Part shown: piece by piece, positions 56,065 to 64,000 of the stretch
Numbering within the stretch: position 1 is the stretch's first letter
How the letters are laid out: each line of letters starts with the position of its first letter
NCBI RefSeq assembly: GCF_030272615.1
Contig: NC_081408.1
Location: 407,695,889 to 407,759,888 of the forward strand
Direction of reading: 5' to 3'
DNA: 64,000 nucleotides
Origin: Cryptomeria japonica
Taxonomy: Eukaryota; Streptophyta; Pinopsida; Cupressales; Cupressaceae
Notes under the pieces: model-generated
Told to the model about the DNA's origin: nothing
Databases searched by the model: none
The model's input: only the letters and a program-made list of their open reading frames with translations
Translations under genes and position numbers: made by a program

Positions 56065-57456
56065 TGTTGGCATTGCATGAAGATTGCATTGGAGAAGTAT
56101 AGTGTTGTCATTGATGTCAATAGAAACCGGTAATAAAGCAGTATAGCAACTGGTAATGAAATAGTAAAGCAACCGGTAATGAAGCAATAAAGCAACCGGT
56201 AATGATGCAATTATGATCAATCGGTAACCCTAACCAGTTGAGAAGCATAACCCTAACTGATGAAGCTTGGAGATCGATTGTGATGATCTATGACCGAATG
56301 ATGATCGGTGAAGAAGTTGTCATGTAAGCATGTTGCACGTGATGAGTTTTGAAAAGGTTTTGGCATATAAAGATAACCATTTATCTTAGGAATGATTAAA
56401 TTCATAGTATGATGTGAAAAATGAGTGATGTGTTACAAGACTCAAAGTGTGATGATCCCAGAGCAGTTATAGATGCCTAGAAGAATGTGAAGTTGATTGC
56501 ATGTAATCTAACGGTCAATATTGAACCGATATGTTTGTAATCTTATGAGATTTGTAGGTTTTTTGTTGTGTTACCAACTTAATGTATTTTCTTATAAGGT
56601 CGATGATTTGATTCAATGAAGTGTTGGCAAATTTGGTTAAGTATGTAAGTGGTTGTTGTCAAACCAAGAGGTGTATCTGCAAAATGATGTGAAGGTAGAT
56701 AGGAGCAATAAAGGATCTGATTCAGCAAGGAAGTGTTATTTCCAGATTAGTCAAGAACATATTGTTCTCTAACCATTACAATAGTAAAATCCCTTAACCG
56801 GGTAAGCTCTAGCAGGCTTGTTATTAAAATCCTCTAACCAGGTGATCCATTAGCTTGGATTTGAAATCCTCTACCGAGGTTACCTTTAACAGGGTATTTA
56901 TAGTCAATCCCTTAACCGGGTTGTCCTTAACCGGATCTATTCCTAATAGGACATTATTATATAAGCTTATAGCAAGGCTTGGCTCCTAATAGGGCAAACT
57001 TCAAAAGAGTTCAAAATACTTGTGGGTATTCATCCCCACCATGGTTTTTCTCATTTGGGTTTCCACGTGAAAAATCATTGTGCAAAAATTAAACTTATTT
57101 TGTGGATGTGTTTCTGGTATGACTGATATGAATGATTGGTAAATCTGCATAGATGTATTTACATGATTGAAAATTATTTGAAGTATATTACTATTGGTAT
57201 TATTGAATTGGTTTAAGGTTTTGGTCAAAGGATATCTAAGTTTCAGATCTGTTGCATTGTATCACTGAAGTATTTGGTCAATCGGTAAGGTTTAGCAGTG
57301 CTGCTGCAGATTTGTTAAAGTGTCTAAACCAATAAATTTTGTGAGTTTTTTTTGAGTTGGAAATAAGTTTGGTGAAAGCCCAGTTAATTTTATATCTATT
57401 GATTCACCCCCCCTCTCAATAGTTGACTGGATCTTTATAGTTTCATCATATTATCA
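56065..57456 (+). repeat. 3' LTR of Copia-C
   Basis: Same layout as the 5' LTR, with the 23 bp tandem repeats at 56121-56210 and a 7-base C-run at 57407-57413. It is followed by the target duplication tgctc. Confidence 0.92.
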
Positions 57457-57461
57457 TGCTC

Positions 57462-59180
57462 ATACTCAATTGTACTGTCAAGCAATGCTGAGAAATGTTC
57501 CAACTTAGCCTCAACAATCTCTTTCACTTTCCAGGACAAACTCACAAAGTCTTCTTTCTGCCTCTACAAATATAAGAGTTCAGCTTAAAGACAATTTATT
57601 CTTTTTCTCTGCTCACCATCCTTGTCATCCAAATTACTACAGTTGTTAGCCAAGACATACAATACTTGTAGACTTTATTGGCACTGTGGATACAATCTCT
57701 CATTTTCTCAATGCATATATATAGATCTTTCCTTACATCAATGCACTCATTAAATAGATTTTGCATATCAATACCTTTATCCTCTAAAACTCCAGCCTCA
57801 ACAAATTGCTCAAACAACTTCTCCTTAAGAATTTCACAAAGAGACTCTGGAAGCACATTACTAATATCTTCAAGGCTGATGTTATTTGGGACCAAGTGAT
57901 TCGTCAAAAAAAATTCAATTCTATCTGACTCAATAGAAGTCAACCACATCTTACTGATTTTCTTGATTCCATCTATGTTTCCAACAATGTCCAGCAAATT
58001 TGACTTATCATCAGATCCTCTAACTTCATGCTCAACACCAACCAATTCTCCTTCAAGTATAAGAGATTCTAGATCCTTAGTTACTAGTATATCTTCCTCT
58101 CTCTTTTTCTTCGACTTTGAGATACTTATAGGTACAAACTGTCTTCTTTTCCTCTTTTCAGAAGAAGAGCCTTAAGAAATAGTAGCAGGGGATACCAAAC
58201 CAACACTCCACATATCCAAGAAAGTTCTAAAACATATATTGCATGCCTCCTCTTTGTTGTCTAAAATGTTCAAGTGCCTAAATATTTGTCTTGCAACTGG
58301 AACACCAGACTCCCATATCACATTTTCTTTAGCCGAAAGGAATCCTAGACAATACATGACCAAACAAATAAGCAATGATCCAAACCGGAAGGGGTAATTT
58401 TTCTCTTTTAACATTTTAATGTTCTCCAATAACAGTTCCTTCAATAATTCACACAAGTTGAATGATTTGTCTTCCATCACAAGCATGTGTCATGTACACA
58501 GCAATTGTCAAAGTTGCACCTTCCCTATTTCTGAAATTGACCTTATAAGAAATGTCATAGGCAACATACCTTACAACAAGATTCATGATCTTGGCAATGA
58601 TTAATGCTCATTGATCATCCTTTATGCCGGTTAAGGTTTCCACTTCTCTGTTCTTTATCAATTTCTTAGCCGAAACATCTGCATTATCGCACAAACCAGT
58701 GATAATCAAGATAATCTCCTTCGTGATTGGATAGGGCTTATCTAACACAATGATGTCATTCTAAACATGACAAAGGATCACTTTGATAACCTTCGCATCA
58801 TCAAACCAAGGAAATTTAGTCCACAAATTCAGTTCTTTGTCATCTAACTCATTGATTTTCTACAGCTCAAACTACTTTCCACATTTCCAATCTTCTCCTG
58901 GTCAAACTCATCTAAAAATTCTCTTTCCAAAACTTGAAACTTTGCACTGTTTGATTCTCTAACAATCATTTTTCCTTCCATGATTGTGTGCTTTTCTCTC
59001 ATGCTCTTTTTCTCTTCTACTATTCACAATAATGACAAGCACAAATGAAAAATGGATATCGATACATATCTTGCCAAAAATATCCTTTAGGGTTTTGCCG
59101 CCAAGAAATGTCTTGTCAATGATGTCAGCAAAAACTTTCAATTACTAGATATCCTTCCTCTCTAACTCATTCATGCCATA
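57462..59180 (-). pseudogene. Copia-D accessory protein, unknown function
   Basis: It starts around MNELERKD (59175) and runs through several frames. The clearest parts are 58486-58172 (RFGSLLICLVMYCLGFLSAK, then WESGVPVARQIFRHL) and 58045-57596 (LPESLCEILKEKLFEQFVEA, then AGVLEDKGIDMQNLFNECID). A Lys/Arg patch (KRKRRQF, 58150) may be a nuclear signal. No enzyme motif is seen. Its two best parts resemble, in spacing and residues, two parts of the gypsy LTR ORF (SLLMHIVLFYGRLRGLW; DDAGVIKDKTVWLSECK). I infer distant homology, with modest confidence. Confidence 0.5.
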
Positions 59181-59399
59181 TCAACGATATGATCAATTCA
59201 GATAGGGAGGAACAAAAGATTTTTCTTTTAAAGATAACTCTCCCTAACCCAAAACAATATGCTCAGTTTCCAGAGGAAGAGGTGCCTACACTGGATTCCA
59301 GTATATCAGGCTCACTTCCTTTGTTTACTTATTTCTCCAAACCAAATTTCCCTTCTTCTTTGATTCATCATTCTTTATTTCACTCTTCTCAATAGTTCT

Positions 59400-60303
59400 C
59401 TCTAAATTTTCATTACCACATTGATTAGCATAATGTCTAGATTGCTTGCACTTGAAACAACTGACAACCTTCTTTGCAAAATTTATTGGATGAGATCTAG
59501 ATTTGCACTCATTAGCTTTGTGACCATAGCCATTGAAAGTATAACAATATCCATGAAAGTTTTAATTCACCTTATTTTCTCCAACCAAATTATGATTTTG
59601 ACTCATAATTCTAACTCGTAGTATGGTTTCTATGGTAATTTTCTTTATGACCAAATCTCTTACAACTAAAATACTGAATGCTTCTACAGTTTGTAGCCTT
59701 ATGTCCATATTTATTGTATTGAAAACAATAACCATTAAAAGATGGGTAACTTTGTGCATTAGTTTGATGAATCGGTAGCCTTCTTGAATTAGTATTTTGA
59801 TTCTGGGTCTTCCCTGCATCTTCTAATTTCTTCTTAGCTTCTACCTTAACTTCTTTGCTTTTGTCTTTGTCATTCTAATCTGAACACTCACCAAGATAAA
59901 ATCCAAGTCTGGCCTTGTCCAAATGAGCTTTTTGCATGCTGATCAATTCTTCCAAGAGCTTGTTGTCAAGAATCTTATTTTCTACCTTCATCTTCTTCAC
60001 TTCTTTCTCTAGCTTCTCACATTCTTTAAACTTTAGATTGATTGTTTCTTACAAGGTTTCTTCTATCTTATTTTTCTCCTCAATCTTTTGCATCAGATCT
60101 TTAACAATCCCATTCACTTGCTTTAGCTAATTTTTAACCTCATTATGCCTTAATTTAAATTTCTAGATGTGATCTCTCACCTTCTGCACACATTTATTTG
60201 CTACTTTTACAGTTTCTTTCAACTCCTCATTCTCTGATTCAAAATTTTCCAAGTCTTCAACAACCATATGCAATTATTCATCCAGCTGAAATTCTTCGGT
60301 CAT
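59400..60303 (-). pseudogene. Copia-D gag-like protein: coiled coil plus zinc knuckles
   Basis: ATG at 60303 (MTEEFQLDE). A long heptad-like, Glu/Lys/Leu-rich stretch follows to about 59900 (NFESENEELKETVKVANK, EECEKLEKEVKKMK), a likely coiled coil. A linker ending SRRLPIHQTNAQSYPSFNGY leads into several knuckle-like repeats. CFQYNKYGHKATNC has lost its second Cys, a second copy is CKRFGHKEN, a third is CYTFNGYGHKANEC, and CFKCKQSRHYANQC is complete. Frameshifts separate them. The knuckles say nucleic-acid binding, and the position at the 5' end says gag-like. Confidence 0.6.
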
Positions 60304-60394
60304 GCAAATAGGTGTCATGATTCAACAAAGAAGGATCTCCCTCAAGCGGTTAAACTTCCAAGTGTTAAAATAGATAGCATCAGTCAGATGAACC

Positions 60395-60428
60395 AAATGT
60401 CTAATTGGCCTTACGGCCTTAGACATTT
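60395..60428. repeat. Palindrome at the Copia-F LTR start
   Basis: Arms aaatgtctaa (60395-60404) and ttagacattt (60419-60428) are exact inverted copies, with ggcc pairs inside (ttggcc ttacggcc). Confidence 0.8.
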
Positions 60429-60575
60429 GTCTTGTATTTATTCGTAAATCTATCCTTAGTATTCTAATCACATATAGATATATATTTATCTATGTGACCA
60501 TTTATTTATTGATCGGTTAGTCTTATGATTAATATTAAAATTAATATTATAAATAATTAGTAACAACCTTGTGTT

Positions 60576-62676
60576 TTTGATTAAGTAAAAATAGGTTTTA
60601 GGGGACCCGAAAACTAATTACAGTTCGAAAGATGAGCATTAAAGAGACGAAACAAAACAGCTGCAAAAGACCAGCACAAAAACCAATGGCTAAGAAAAAG
60701 ATAGCAAGAAGCCAACAAGAAGTTGGCTCCAAACCCAACATTACAAATTAATTGAAAACTTTAATAGATTCCTCAACATTCTGAACCAAGAGCATCATCG
60801 CCTTGGCTGCTTCCCTCAGGTTGCTGCTTTCCTCTCTCAGCTAGCTATCTTTTGTATTGATCTCCATCCCAGTAGTTTTCTGCCTTGTTCTTCACCTGGG
60901 AGTCTAGTGGGTGGTGCTGGAAGTTGGAATATCATCAATGATAACTAGATTCTTTTCCTTATTTTTCCTTTCCAGATGATCCACCAAAGCATTCATGTTC
61001 TGTGATAAGACTTTGAGGACCTGGAGATTATGGTTCATGAAGTTTTTTAGATCCTTCTCGATATGGGCAACCTGAGTGTTGATGTTGTCTTTATCCTCTT
61101 CAGCCTGTTCTTTCAAGGTTCTTATAACATCCTCCAGGTGTTTCAAATCCCCTTTGATCAAATCTTTTTCCAGCCAATCCTCCATCTCGATTTCCTCTTC
61201 AACTTCACTGGTTTCTGTCTCATCATTCTTTTTCCCAGAGTCCTTAATCAACTTATTAATCTTGTTTTCCAACTCCCTATGTTTACTTTGCATGCTAGTA
61301 ATGTTGTCAACAACCCATTTCTAGAAGTTGAAGGAATCCAGAGTATAGTTATGGGCAGTATTCAAGATGGTGTTCATAGAATCCCTACCCTGTTCAGTTC
61401 CCATAGAGTTAGGATTGTCATCCTCCTTAGAATTCAGAGCAACATTCCTGTTGTCCGAGCCCATAGGGTTAGAGTGAGGGTTTTCAGAGTTACCCCCTTA
61501 ATCCTCTTCACCAATATTCTCATCCTTTTCATACTCCATATCAGTTTCAAAATCCTTACCCTTTTCCTCCTCCACATCATAGTGCACCTCCGTTTCCACA
61601 TTATCTGTGTCAACTTTCCTTTTTTTGTGGGTACATGCATTAGGTTGTTCCTCATCCAAATCCGAATCTTTGCCGCTCTCAGAGATATGAGCATTTGTGA
61701 TCAAAGGGTCATCTTTGGTCGCCCTAGCCTTGTCCTTCAGATGTTCATAAATGAGCAATATAAGCCCTTGATGGCCTATAGGGTAAGAGTTAGGCTTTTT
61801 AGCGTGGTCAGCAAGACTCTCATTCAGAGAGGATGCTAAATAAAAAGGTAGGGATATTTTGGCCCCATGATGGAAGTGGTTCAAAATAGCAAAGTGATAG
61901 TTATAGATTTTTGTAAATCTACCGTCAACAGTTAAATACTCCATTAAAACCCTTAAAAAAATTTGCCAAAAGGGCTTTACCTACTGGGGAATGTAATAGG
62001 AAATGTTGTCTTTCTTCACAAGCTTGCCCTTCTCATCCTCCGATTTCGGGAACATTTTGAACGCTTCAACCACATACTTCCGATCTCTATAAAATTTGGT
62101 GCCCTCCATCTAAAAACCCGTGACCTCTGCGACTAGGTTCTCATCAATTTGCCATATCTCCCCAAACAGGGTGACTCTATTGTTACTCCAGCCTCTCGCA
62201 AAACCATGAGAAATAGAATTTCTGCTTCCGTGAAGCTTTTCCATATAGTCAGTAAAGCCATATCTGTGAAGTCTTCTCCAGACTTTTCGTTCACTCTTCC
62301 AATTTTTGCATCCTGGGGGCTCGTTCCTGTTTAAATTACCACCCATTTTGAGCTCCAGGTAGAAGTACCAGCAGCTATAATTCACAATCTGTAGATTAAA
62401 CCCCAAATGCTTGTAAATTCTAGAGTTACATAATAGAGACTCTTTTTTTGTTTTGAAACTTATGTTTATGGCCGCACAAACCCAGCAATTATGATTATAA
62501 TCTTCCTCACGCATATGATCATGGAAATGATGCCAAAAAGCACTCATTAACTGGCAGTTAATCCGCCCCCAAAATCTATCTTTGGAATTCGTTCCCCAAA
62601 ATATAATCATGATATTAAATTGACCCATTGATACGATCAAAATATAATTGCTCTTTAACCTCCCTTTTGCAATGAG
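60576..62676 (-). mobile_element. Retroposed unit with 17 bp target duplication
   Basis: agtaacaaccttgtgtt occurs at 60559-60575 and 62677-62693, directly flanking 2101 bp. A duplication this long points to target-primed reverse transcription by a LINE, not to an LTR element or a DNA transposon. The unit carries a long minus-strand ORF and ends in sense cttaatcaaa with only a very short A-tail. It could be a retrocopied mRNA or the ORF1 part of an unknown LINE. No RT is present. Confidence 0.75.
60904..62628 (-). pseudogene. 575-codon ORF of the retroposed unit, unknown protein
   Basis: From ATG at 62628 to TAG at 60904 one frame runs without frameshift, broken by only four stops (TAG at 62110, 61981 and near 61322; TAA at 61498). 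The N-terminal 180 residues are globular, with KVWRRLHRYGFTDYMEKLHG and NNRVTLFGEIWQIDENLVAE. A middle part has GAKISLPFYLASSLNESL. An acidic, Lys-rich stretch with KKRK (possible nuclear signal) follows, then a coiled coil with HLEDVIRTLKEQAEEDKDN. I recognise no family with confidence. The globular-acidic-coiled-coil plan recalls the accessory ORFs of the gypsy LTR and Copia-D. Recent loss of function is suggested by the few lesions. Confidence 0.7.
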
Positions 62677-62863
62677 AGTAACAACCTTGTGTTACTAGTC
62701 ATTCATAATAGTAACTATGTTATTTCCTTATTAACATTGTCGATTTGGTAAATGATAGCATAGCATTTGGAACCCGACGATATTATCGCAGGTTATGTGT
62801 TAGTCAAAGTTTGTCGATGTGCTCCACATAGGATTCGTGACTCCTTGAGGAATCATGTAAGTT

Positions 62864-62890
62864 CCACAAGGAGTCATGACTCCTTTGTGG
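62864..62890. repeat. Palindrome upstream of the Copia-F TATA box
   Basis: ccacaaggagtca followed by tgactcctttgtgg: 13 bp arms with a single extra t. A related half copy (gtgactccttgagg) lies at 62837-62850. Confidence 0.8.
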
Positions 62891-62902
62891 TCCACTATTG
62901 AG

Positions 62903-62908
62903 TATAAA
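62903..62908 (+). promoter_or_regulatory. TATA box of the Copia-F LTR
   Basis: tataaa in gagtataaaggcc, 13 bp downstream of the palindrome and about 300 bp before the LTR end. Confidence 0.5.
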
Positions 62909-63201
62909 GGCCATGTTGTCGATGGAAGAAAACATATAAGGAGACAGTTAGCAGATCGACAATCTGGAAAAGGTGACAGTCATGAAACTAATAAACACTT
63001 GTGTGTATCATATTTATTCTATGCTTTTATAATCTACAACATTCTCGAATTGAAGGCAAGCTTAATGTTATAAACAAGAGCATCAATATTGTGAAATAAC
63101 ATACAAATATCATATCCATGCATGTATAGTTGACATCTTTGTTAATAAGTAAAATATAATTATTAAAATTTACCTATGTATAAATCTGATCCACAATAAC
63201 A

Positions 63202-63217
63202 TGGTATCAGAGCTAGC
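63202..63217 (+). promoter_or_regulatory. Primer binding site of Copia-F
   Basis: tggtatcagagctagc starts at the first base after the LTR. It is a perfect iMet match over the first twelve bases. Confidence 0.85.
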
Positions 63218-63303
63218 ATAAGAAAAAGATCAGATCATATTTATATAGGTGATACTACGCTCTATATATTCTTAAATTATTCAACTCCCTTCTTCGCTTC
63301 AAA

Positions 63304-64000
63304 ATGGTGAATGGTGTTATATTTGAGGATCTACTTGAAGGGTCTTCCAACTTTGTATCTTGGAAGTTTAGGATCATGCTTGCCTTAAGTGAAAACTAAT
63401 TAGATGGATTTGTGAAGAAAGCCATTCCTGAACCAGAAGAAAAAAAAAAGCTTCAATGGATGAGAAAGAACAATAAAGCCATGAAGATATTAGTTGACTC
63501 GGTGAAAGATCATATTGTGCCAATTATCTCCAAGATGGAGATTGCCTATGGCATGTTCAAATCATTAGAGAACATGTATGAAATAAACAACACAAGCCGA
63601 GCTCTTTCTCTTAAGCGACAACTCCATCATGTCAAAATGACAAAAGATGAATTCATCACCTCATACTTCATGAGGATTACTGAATTGAAAGATCAACTCT
63701 CTACTATACGTCACATAATAGAGAGAAAAGAGTTAACCATGCTAGCACTAAATGGTCTCCCCTCCTCATGAGAAGCATTTAATCAAGGGATAAGTGCAAG
63801 ATCAAAACTTACTAAGTTTGATCAATTAAAGCAAGATTGTATTCAAGAAGAGTCTAGATTGGCAATAAGAGGCATTGGCCAAAGCTCTATAAATGAAGAT
63901 ATCCATGTTCTTGCCGCACACTCCTCAAAGAAGAGGGGTAAGAAAGGACACTCCAAAAGAAAGAAAGATGAGGAATCAAATGGTGCTCTTACACACAAAA
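63304..64000 (+). pseudogene. Copia-F gag, incomplete at window end
   Basis: ATG at 63304 (MVNGVIFEDLLEGSSNFVSW), then KFRIMLALSEN, a TAG, LDGFVKKAIPEPEEKK. The UBN2-type gag core follows: MFKSLENMYEINNTSRALSL, then FMRITELKDQLSTI. A stop at 63769 (TGA, in place of Glu/Arg before EAFNQGI) and a Lys-rich stretch (KKRGKKGHSKRKKDEE) lead to the window end, before the expected zinc knuckle. Only two stops in 230 codons make it one of the better preserved gags here. Confidence 0.85.

Larger units (their letters stand above)
50163..57456 (+). mobile_element. Copia-C, structurally complete Ty1/copia element
   Basis: LTRs of 1391 and 1392 bp (50163-51553, 56065-57456), primer site, gag, pol, polypurine tract, and a perfect 5 bp target duplication tgctc (50158-50162, 57457-57461). 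It is inserted in Copia-D in the opposite orientation. LTRs differ by perhaps 6-8 percent where I compared them, with C/T and G/A changes dominating. Coding is the best preserved of the copia elements here, but it has about ten stops and at least one frameshift. Confidence 0.93.
48585..60397 (-). mobile_element. Copia-D, copia-like element lacking pol, split by Copia-C
   Basis: A 3' LTR (48585 to about 49768), a polypurine tract, and an interior at 49781-50162 and 57462-60397, all on the minus strand. The interior encodes a coiled-coil protein with zinc knuckles and, downstream, an accessory protein. No protease, integrase or RT is visible. Near its 5' end (60375-60330) the phrase agtttaaccgcttgaggg matches the region after the primer site of Copia-A. 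The 5' LTR is outside the window or was displaced by Copia-F. It is probably non-autonomous, mobilised by a copia with similar LTRs. Confidence 0.65.
60398..63201 (+). repeat. 5' LTR of Copia-F (about 686 bp) split by a 2.1 kb retroposed unit
   Basis: It starts tgtctaattggcc at 60398 and ends ccacaataaca at 63201, just before a perfect primer site. Removing 60576-62693 rejoins it. It holds a palindrome at its start (60395-60428), another (62864-62890) just before a TATA box at 62903-62908, and a cacatatagata/ttatctatgtg hairpin at about 60470-60497. The 3' LTR is beyond the window. Confidence 0.7.

Noticed and set aside
61063-61839. 258-codon plus-strand ORF
   Set aside because: It is the mirror of the acidic/coiled-coil part of the minus-strand 575-codon ORF, which has coherent domains and frame.

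Overview
This 64 kb window is plant nuclear DNA made almost entirely of nested retrotransposons. I found no convincing host gene, rRNA, tRNA or CRISPR array. The evidence for a plant is: tRNA-iMet-type primer sites (tggtatcagagc), L1-type LINEs with a DUF4283-like ORF1 and a C-terminal RNase H, a Ty3/gypsy element with a second RNase H, and very long LTRs. Old, multiply nested elements with no gene between them suggest a large-genome seed plant. A conifer or other gymnosperm is my best guess, but that is inference only.

Bases 1-28085 are a three-level nest. The outermost element is a non-autonomous LARD-like element with LTRs of about 3.7 kb around a 1.5 kb non-coding interior. Its 3' LTR was hit by a short-LTR (about 0.3 kb) non-autonomous element (7617-27983, target duplication gatgt/gatgg). 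That element was hit by an 17.8 kb Ty3/gypsy element on the minus strand (9577-27400, target duplication caacc/catcc). The gypsy element has 5.5 kb LTRs, and each LTR carries a 970-codon-class ORF in the same sense as gag-pol. This ORF starts about 100 nt after a TATA box and lies downstream of a cluster of imperfect ATCGG/CCGAT palindromes. The pol order reads PR - extra RNase H - RT - native RNase H - INT. The extra RNase H keeps its acidic residues while the native one has lost its first Asp.

Bases 28086-37188 hold a truncated minus-strand copia 5' end (Copia-A). Next comes a minus-strand copia LTR (Copia-E), split by a 6.2 kb full-length-looking L1 LINE on the plus strand with an 11 bp target duplication. 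The LINE's ORF1 and ORF2 overlap as ATGA.

Bases 37189-43617 are a decayed plus-strand copia (Copia-B) with a truncated 5' LTR. Bases 43618-47830 are a minus-strand LINE 3' fragment. It is interrupted by a second, 5'-truncated LINE (15 bp target duplication) and by a probable solo LTR. Bases 47831-48584 are unresolved.

Bases 48585-60397 are a minus-strand copia-like element without pol (Copia-D). It encodes a coiled-coil/zinc-knuckle protein and an accessory protein. It is split by a complete plus-strand copia (Copia-C, 50163-57456) with 1.39 kb LTRs and a perfect tgctc target duplication.

Bases 60398-64000 are the 5' LTR and gag of another plus-strand copia (Copia-F). Its LTR holds a 2.1 kb retroposed unit with a 17 bp target duplication and a 575-codon minus-strand ORF.

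All coding regions are decayed. Most nonsense codons are TAG, often where Gln (CAG) is expected, which fits C-to-T decay of methylated CHG sites. Percent identities given here are by-eye estimates over short stretches.
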